Shown here in pieces: positions 58,764 through 64,000 of a DNA stretch of 64,000 nt. The position numbers and the translations under genes are program-made. This DNA comes from Piromyces finnis (taxonomy: Eukaryota; Neocallimastigomycota; Neocallimastigomycetes; Neocallimastigales; Neocallimastigaceae). Where the stretch lies: NCBI GenBank assembly GCA_002104945.1, contig MCFH01000027.1:146001-210000 (forward strand), written 5' to 3'. The stretch's first letter is position 1. Each line of letters opens with the position of its first letter. The notes beneath the pieces were generated by a model. That model had not been told where the DNA came from. It made no database searches and saw nothing but the letters and a program-made list of their open reading frames with translations.

Positions 58764-58776
58764 AGAAGGGAGAAAT
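58735..58776 (+). promoter_or_regulatory. 3' hairpin and polypurine tract of element C
   Basis: Stem GAACTTC/GAAGTTC (58735-58741 with 58749-58755), loop AAGGGAC, overlapping the last pol codons. AAAGAAGGGAGAAA then leads into the 3' LTR. Confidence 0.7.
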
Positions 58777-59373
58777 TGATATAAATTGAAATTAATAAAT
58801 ATGAAATTATAATATTAATATAAACTAATCCTCAAAACAACTTAAAATAAATAATAAATCATAATAATATTTAAATATTTAATTAAAAGTATAAAATTAT
58901 ATATTAAAACTCAGTTTAAATTATATTTTATTATAAAATAAATATAATATAAATAATATTTTAAATAGCTAAATAGTGTTATATTAATTAAACTAATTAC
59001 TTTAAAATAAATTGTTTATTTTTATTTATTGTTCATTATTATTTTAAAACATATTAATATTTTATTTTAAAAAGTTAAAATAGAAAGAAAATTATAAATA
59101 CATGTAATTATTTCCTAATTTAAAGAAAATCAATCAATACTTTTAATAAATTTATTAAATAAAAAGTTGATTCAAAAATATATTTTAAAATTGTGTTTTA
59201 AAACATAACTTTTATATTTTTGTTAATAATTGTTATGTTTAATTAGAATATCTCAAATAATTCTATAATAAAAATTAATTTTAAACACTTTTCTCTTATT
59301 AATTAATTGATAAGAATATTATCACTTTTATAATTAATCAATTATAAATTAAGGTAATATTAAACGCTTATCA
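58777..59373 (+). repeat. 3' LTR of element C (597 bp)
   Basis: Same length as the 5' LTR with at least one substitution. It is followed by CTTTTTTT and the element I LTR. Confidence 0.94.
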
Positions 59374-59380
59374 CTTTTTT

Positions 59381-60247
59381 TGTAAGAAATAATAATTATT
59401 TGATACATAATTAATATTTCTTAGTTAAAATCATTAATTATTAATCATTAATTAATGTTAATAATATTAGTCTATTTAAATAATTATTCTCATTTAAATT
59501 TATTTTAATTATTTATTTTCACTTAATTTTAATATCTTAAATTACATTTAACCATTTAATTATATTATTCATTAATATTTTATTTAATATTTTTATTAAT
59601 TATATTTATGCATTTAACTAATTAATTTAATTAATTACTTTTATTTAACTTTATATTTTTATTAATTATATTTATTCATTTAATTAATTAATTTAATTAA
59701 TTACTTTTATTTAACTTTATATTTTTATCAAATATATTTAATTATTTATTTAATTAATTACTTTAAAATAATTATTCATTGTTTAGGAATCGATATTTTA
59801 AGGTTTTTTCCAATTTCTAAAATAATTGGTTTTACTTAAAATATACGATGATCAATATGTATAGAATGTTGATCGAACTTTGTTTAGGTTTTTCTTCTAA
59901 TCTTTTCCTAAACAAAAAATTATTTTGTTAAGATTAGATAAAATTTTAATTTAAACTTTAAATTTATTAAATAATATAAATAAAGACTCTTGATTCCCTT
60001 CTAAGAAATCAAGAGTTATTATTATAAGAAACAAATTATAATAATAAAAGCGTTTTTTAATTTTATTTTACTTAACTTAGTTATAATAAAACATATTAAC
60101 TTATTAAAGTGTAAAATTATTTTTACTCTTATAATAAACTCGAACTTAAAGATAAGTATTAATATTTATTTTCTTTTTATTCTCAATTTATCAATAAATT
60201 GTAGTTAATAATTCTATTATATAATAATTTATAATGGAATTATTACA
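59381..60247 (+). repeat. 5' LTR of element I (867 bp)
   Basis: TGTAAGAAATAATAATT...GGAATTATTACA. TATAAATA at 59975-59982. A 10-bp palindrome ACTCTTGATT/AATCAAGAGT-type hairpin spans about 59986-60017, ending at the predicted start site. Confidence 0.85.
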
Positions 60248-60258
60248 ATAATAACTCT
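60012..60258 (+). promoter_or_regulatory. Self-priming pair of element I
   Basis: AGAGTTATTAT (60012-60022) in the LTR is the exact reverse complement of ATAATAACTCT (60248-60258) after the LTR, 37 bases after the TATA box start. It is a third distinct sequence with kept pairing. Confidence 0.8.
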
Positions 60259-60269
60259 TCTTCTCAGAG

Positions 60270-60480
60270 GAAATAATAAATAATAAATAATAAATAATAA
60301 ATAATAAATAATAAATAATAAATAATAAATAATAAATAATAAATAATAAATAATAAATAATAAATAATAAATAATAAATAATAAATAATAAATAATAAAT
60401 AATAAATAATAAATAATAAATAATAAATAATAAATAATAAATAATAAATAAGAAATAAGAAATAATAAATAATAAATAAT
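60270..60480 (+). repeat. AAATAAT microsatellite in the I leader
   Basis: About 25-30 copies of a 7-bp AAATAAT unit, slightly degenerate at the right end. Frames read through it on the minus strand are artefacts. Confidence 0.9.
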
Positions 60481-60637
60481 AATTATAATAATTATAATAA
60501 TAAAGAATAAAATAATCAAGTGACATTTAAGAAATAGATAGAAATAAAATAAACTAATAATTACATATATAATAGTTAGTTAGCTTAAATATACTAATAT
60601 ATCTTTACTGTAAATATTTTGTAAAAAGATATAAATC

Positions 60638-63600
60638 ATGCAAAACAATAATTTAGGCCAAGACGGCACATCTAATGAAGCTGAAGAAAACCATGATGTT
60701 TTCCATGATCAAAATGCTGCAAAACTCATTACTGCTATTACTGACTTCATTCCTGCATTCTTTTCCCCTAATGGCGTACTTCTCAAGGAAAGCGAGGCTA
60801 AGAATCCCTTAAATATTTTGGAAACTTTAATACAAAGTGAAGATTTTTTTAGGGAACATCCAGGGTCGTTTGCTAATGATGAAACTAAGAACTCATTTAT
60901 TATTAACAAATTGACCGGGACTGCAAGAAGATGGGGTCTCTCTCTCTTAACCGATGGAACCCTTAAGAAACTTAACTTTGAGGAATTTAAGAATCTACTT
61001 TTGGAAAACTTTGATGCAGGCAGTGAAAGAAAACAGAAATATATGATCATGGAGAAACTCTGGAAACTTAAACAGCTTGAATTAGGAAATGTTGCCGAAT
61101 TTACCATTGAGTTCCGTAGGCTAGCTGGACGCCTGGGATGGCCGGATGACGTACTGATCGACATAATTGGAAAGGGACTTCTGGATAAAGTTCGTGATGA
61201 GTTTGATAAACTTGAAAAGCCAAAGTCCTTGTTCGAAGCCACAAATATAATAATTGGAATAGATAAAAAATGCCACTTGGAAAGCCGCTTAAGAGGTAAA
61301 TCAAGGAACCACCGCTCAAGAAACAATAAATCCTTTCAGAAGAAGAGAAGAGAACTTACGAAGTTAGAAAACAAGGAAAAATATCTTCATAATAAGAAGA
61401 ATAATTTTAAAAATGATATCCTTTCTGCTAATTATACTCCGAATAGTAAGACATCTATTACTACCACTTTTTACTTGGGTGTTAAAGGAAGAAATATTAA
61501 AATAAATCTTTTAATTGATTCTGGTTCAGCCAGAAGCTTCATTTGCAAAAATTTTGCAAATTCAAATAAATTATCTACTTCGGGTCTCTCTTCACCAATT
61601 AACATTCAGCTCCCGAATGGTAAAAGTATGGTTATTAAACTCACTACAAAACCACTGAAACTAAAGTTCTTAGACCACACAGAAACCTTTGAGTTTTGTA
61701 TTGCTAATTTATCACTTCAAGGAATCAATGGAATTCTTGGAAGAGATTGGTTATCAATACATAATCCGTTCATTGACTTTAAAACTAACAAGATATTTTT
61801 CTTAGGAAAGTATTGTGGAACTCATTGCCCTTCTTCTAGAAAGCATAAAATTTCCGATCAAAGCCTTGACATCACAGCTTCGATGATAAACAAACACAAA
61901 TCTAACACTCATTTAGATTCAATAATCCCTGAAATGATGTCAGAAGATGATCTCATAGACACCAACATTTGTGCTGCCATGTTAGAAGAAGATTTATCTG
62001 AAGATAACCAGGAAAAAGAAGAAATCATTAGGAAGTATTATTCTGATCTCAGAATAGTATTTGGGAAAAAGGAATCGGAGAAGTTACCACCCCATCGGGA
62101 ATATGATATCTCTATTGATACCATTCCTGGCGGTCAATTGTATTTCGGACCAATCTACTCTTTGACAGTTCCAGAAATGAAAGCATTAAAGGATTACATT
62201 CAAGACAATTTAAGGAAGAATTTTATTAGGAAATCAAAATCACCAGCAGGCGCTCCTGTCCTTTTTGTAAAGAAACATGATGGCTCTCTTAGACTCTGCG
62301 TCGACTATCGGCGTTTGAATGCTATTACAATTCGAAATAGTTACCCGATACCCAGAATAAGCGACTTAGTTGAATCATTTAAAGGTGCTAAGATATTTAC
62401 TCGTTTAGATCTTAGATCCGCTTACAATCTTGTACGGATCAAAGAAGGCCATGAATATCTTACTGCGTTCAGAACTCCATTAGGGCATTTTGAATATTTA
62501 GTTATGCCCTTTGGACTTCGAAATGCACCTTCTGTCTTCCAACGATTCATTCAAGATACACTTAGTGACACTATAGGCATTTTCGTTCAAGTATACCTTG
62601 ACGATATCATAATTTATTCCAATTCTTTAAGTGAGCATATAGACCATGTAAGAATAGTTCTTAAACTGCTCATCAACAATGGGTTATATGCTAAACTTGA
62701 AAAGTGTGATTTCCATGTCACGGAAACAACTTTTCTTGGCTTTACAGTTTCGATAAATGGATTGCTTATGGATAAAGACAAGGTTAAATCTGTTATTGAA
62801 TGGCCAACCCCTAAAAATAAAAAAGAGCTACAAAGCTTTTTAGGCCTTTGCAATTTCTATAGGAAATTCATTAAAGATTTTGCAAAAAATATGGAACCTC
62901 TTCGAACATTATTAAAAAAGGACAATGATTTTATATGGAATGAAGATACAGAAATTGCATTTAATAAAATGAAAGAGTCTTTTAAAGTTGGGGAAATATT
63001 AATATTCCCTGATCCAGAGAAAGAATTTATCGTCGAAGCTGATGCAAGTGATTTCGCAGTCGGATGTGTTCTTTCTCAAATCAGTAGTTCAGATAATTGT
63101 CTTCATCCAGTTGCTTTTCACTCTAGGTCCCTCAATAAAGCCGAAGTTAATTATACAATTTATGACAAAGAACTTCTGGCAATCATTACTGCTTTTGAAA
63201 CCTGGAGGCATCACTTAGAAGGCTCCAAATATCCTGTACAAATTATTACAGATCACAAAAATTTGTTATACTTCAAGAAACCCCAACACTTGAACCAAAG
63301 ACAAATTCGTTGGAGTCTCTTCCTTTCCAAGTTTGACTTTAGGATCTCATATAGATCGGGTGCAAGTAGTGGTAAGCCCGATGCCTTATCAAGACGACCC
63401 GACTATAAAGATAGTATCAAAACAAAGCCTGATATTGTTATAAAAGATAAGCTTTTTTGTTGTTCCATGAATGAAAATATTGACAAATTAATAAATGCTC
63501 AAAAAGCTGATAAATATTGTCAGGATATTTTTTCCAAAGTCAAGATCAATTCGAAGGATATTAAAAGTTCTTTATTCAGTATCGTCGATGGCGTTTTACA

Positions 63601-64000
63601 CTTTCAAAAACGTATTATTGTGCCATCAACAATCAAGGCAAGGATTCTTAAATCCTTTCACGATTCACCCATTAGTGGCCACCAGGGGGTAGATAGGACT
63701 TTCGAAAAACTTAGAAGGTACTACTGGTGGCCTAATATGAAAAAGGATATTACGAATTATGTCCTCTCGTGCGATGTCTGTAGTAGAAGTAAAATTCGCA
63801 GACATAAACCCTATGGTAAGTTAATACCGCTTCCTATCCCTACAAAACCCTGGGAAGTTATAGGTGTCGATTTTATTGTTGCTCTGCCTCCTTCTCAAGA
63901 CTGCACTTGCATAATGGTTGTCTCAGACCATTTAACCAAGATGGTCCATTTAGTGCCTTGTACCGACGTTCCTTCTGCCGAACTCACTGCTAAGCTCCTT
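60638..64000 (+). CDS. gag-pol: Element I Gag-Pol (partial, open at the window edge)
   Basis: 1121 codons without a stop, starting at ATG 60638 (MQNNNLGQDG...) and running off the window. The Gag capsid-like part (about 25-210) has no CCHC knuckle but a basic tail. Protease has LLIDSGSARSFI (Asp codon 61517). RT has GPIYSLTVPEMKALK, RLCVDYRRLNAITIRNSYPIP and VYLDDIIIYS (YLDD, residue about 653). RNase H has VEADASDFAVGCVLSQ and TDHKNLLYF. The integrase zinc region has HDSPISGHQG and CDVCSRSK, then the first DDE aspartate in GVDFIVALP. A single Gag-Pol frame with no frameshift, as in B. Confidence 0.93.
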   Translation, partial: MQNNNLGQDGTSNEAEENHDVFHDQNAAKLITAITDFIPAFFSPNGVLLKESEAKNPLNILETLIQSEDFFREHPGSFANDETKNSFIINKLTGTARRWGLSLLTDGTLKKLNFEEFKNLLLENFDAGSERKQKYMIMEKLWKLKQLELGNVAEFTIEFRRLAGRLGWPDDVLIDIIGKGLLDKVRDEFDKLEKPKSLFEATNIIIGIDKKCHLESRLRGKSRNHRSRNNKSFQKKRRELTKLENKEKYLHNKKNNFKNDILSANYTPNSKTSITTTFYLGVKGRNIKINLLIDSGSARSFICKNFANSNKLSTSGLSSPINIQLPNGKSMVIKLTTKPLKLKFLDHTETFEFCIANLSLQGINGILGRDWLSIHNPFIDFKTNKIFFLGKYCGTHCPSSRKHKISDQSLDITASMINKHKSNTHLDSIIPEMMSEDDLIDTNICAAMLEEDLSEDNQEKEEIIRKYYSDLRIVFGKKESEKLPPHREYDISIDTIPGGQLYFGPIYSLTVPEMKALKDYIQDNLRKNFIRKSKSPAGAPVLFVKKHDGSLRLCVDYRRLNAITIRNSYPIPRISDLVESFKGAKIFTRLDLRSAYNLVRIKEGHEYLTAFRTPLGHFEYLVMPFGLRNAPSVFQRFIQDTLSDTIGIFVQVYLDDIIIYSNSLSEHIDHVRIVLKLLINNGLYAKLEKCDFHVTETTFLGFTVSINGLLMDKDKVKSVIEWPTPKNKKELQSFLGLCNFYRKFIKDFAKNMEPLRTLLKKDNDFIWNEDTEIAFNKMKESFKVGEILIFPDPEKEFIVEADASDFAVGCVLSQISSSDNCLHPVAFHSRSLNKAEVNYTIYDKELLAIITAFETWRHHLEGSKYPVQIITDHKNLLYFKKPQHLNQRQIRWSLFLSKFDFRISYRSGASSGKPDALSRRPDYKDSIKTKPDIVIKDKLFCCSMNENIDKLINAQKADKYCQDIFSKVKINSKDIKSSLFSIVDGVLHFQKRIIVPSTIKARILKSFHDSPISGHQGVDRTFEKLRRYYWWPNMKKDITNYVLSCDVCSRSKIRRHKPYGKLIPLPIPTKPWEVIGVDFIVALPPSQDCTCIMVVSDHLTKMVHLVPCTDVPSAELTAKLL

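Larger units (their letters stand above)
52271..59373 (+). mobile_element. Element C: apparently intact Ty3/gypsy retrotransposon (lineage 1)
   Basis: LTRs of 597 bp at 52271-52867 and 58777-59373 with at least one difference (G at 52683 is A in the other copy). Flanking CTTT is present on both sides. Gag and Pol are open throughout and joined by a -1 frameshift signal. It sits between tRNA-Cys copy 2 and element I, 13 bp upstream of the tRNA and transcribed away from it. Confidence 0.94.
59381..64000 (+). mobile_element. Element I: self-priming Ty3/gypsy element, cut by the window edge
   Basis: A 5' LTR (59381-60247), self-priming site, microsatellite leader and a Gag-Pol frame from 60638 that is still open at 64000. 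The 3' LTR lies outside the window. A solo LTR of the same family sits inverted next to the other tRNA-Cys (13183-14052). Confidence 0.88.

Noticed and set aside
13183-60247. An inverted repeat of about 870 bp (13183-14052 against 59381-60247) that first looked like the ends of a large inversion.
   Set aside because: Both copies have TG...CA ends and the second is followed by a self-priming site and a Gag-Pol frame, so they are LTRs of one family in opposite orientation.
60191-60526. Minus-strand frames of Leu/Phe/Ile/Tyr repeats.
   Set aside because: They are translations of the AAATAAT microsatellite and have no other support.
60709-61326. A 205-residue minus-strand frame.
   Set aside because: It is the antisense of element I Gag, which is open on the plus strand with clear domain continuity.

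Overview
The window is AT-rich eukaryotic DNA with long A and T tracts, spliced genes with GT-AG introns, and proteins full of Asn and Ser runs. The best guess is an anaerobic gut fungus (Neocallimastigomycota). The most specific clue is a decayed GH6 cellulase at about 4.2-4.9 kb that carries a signal peptide and a dockerin-like start, an arrangement known from that phylum. The assignment is inference.

Host part (1-13.2 kb): a ten-exon nucleoplasmin-like FKBP prolyl isomerase (710-3248), the GH6 pseudogene, about 5 kb of low-complexity DNA, an intronless AVT-type amino-acid transporter (10282-12384), and a tRNA-Cys(GCA) on the minus strand (13093-13164). A second tRNA-Cys with the same sequence lies at 52186-52257.

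Almost all the rest (13.2-64 kb) is a nest of Ty3/gypsy LTR retrotransposons, named here A, B, C, E, F, G and I, plus solo LTRs. Element A (14056-35897) is split in its RNase H region by element B (19849-33150, duplication ATAGT). B is itself split by a 431-bp solo LTR (23136-23566, duplication ATGAC) and by element E (24824-30911, duplication ATTTC). Downstream follow F (35954-43891), an LTR remnant, G (44654-50313, its 5' LTR split by solo LTR H), a solo LTR (50318-50887), a wrecked element, tRNA-Cys copy 2, C (52271-59373), and I (59381 to beyond the window end).

Two lineages are visible. Lineage 1 (A, C, G) has LTRs of the form TGAT...ATCA, a primer-binding site starting TGGTGGAGAA, a CCHC zinc-knuckle Gag with Asn-rich stretches, and a -1 ribosomal frameshift signal (TTTAAAC or TTTAAAT followed by a hairpin) between gag and pol. 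Lineage 2 (B, E, F, I) has LTRs of the form TGT...TTACA and no tRNA-type primer site. Instead, the 11 bases after the 5' LTR are the exact reverse complement of 11 bases inside the same LTR, 34-38 bases downstream of a TATAAATA box. All four elements show this with three different sequences, which points to Tf1-type self-primed reverse transcription. B and F end in chromodomain-like regions.

C and I look intact as far as seen. B was intact before it was interrupted. A has two nonsense codons and an altered protease motif. G has gag and protease but no reverse transcriptase. E is coding-dead but keeps matched LTRs, the self-priming pair, and eight copies of a long hairpin that B has once in its leader. 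The 3363-base open frame of element I runs off the right edge, so an ORF list that requires stop codons would miss it.
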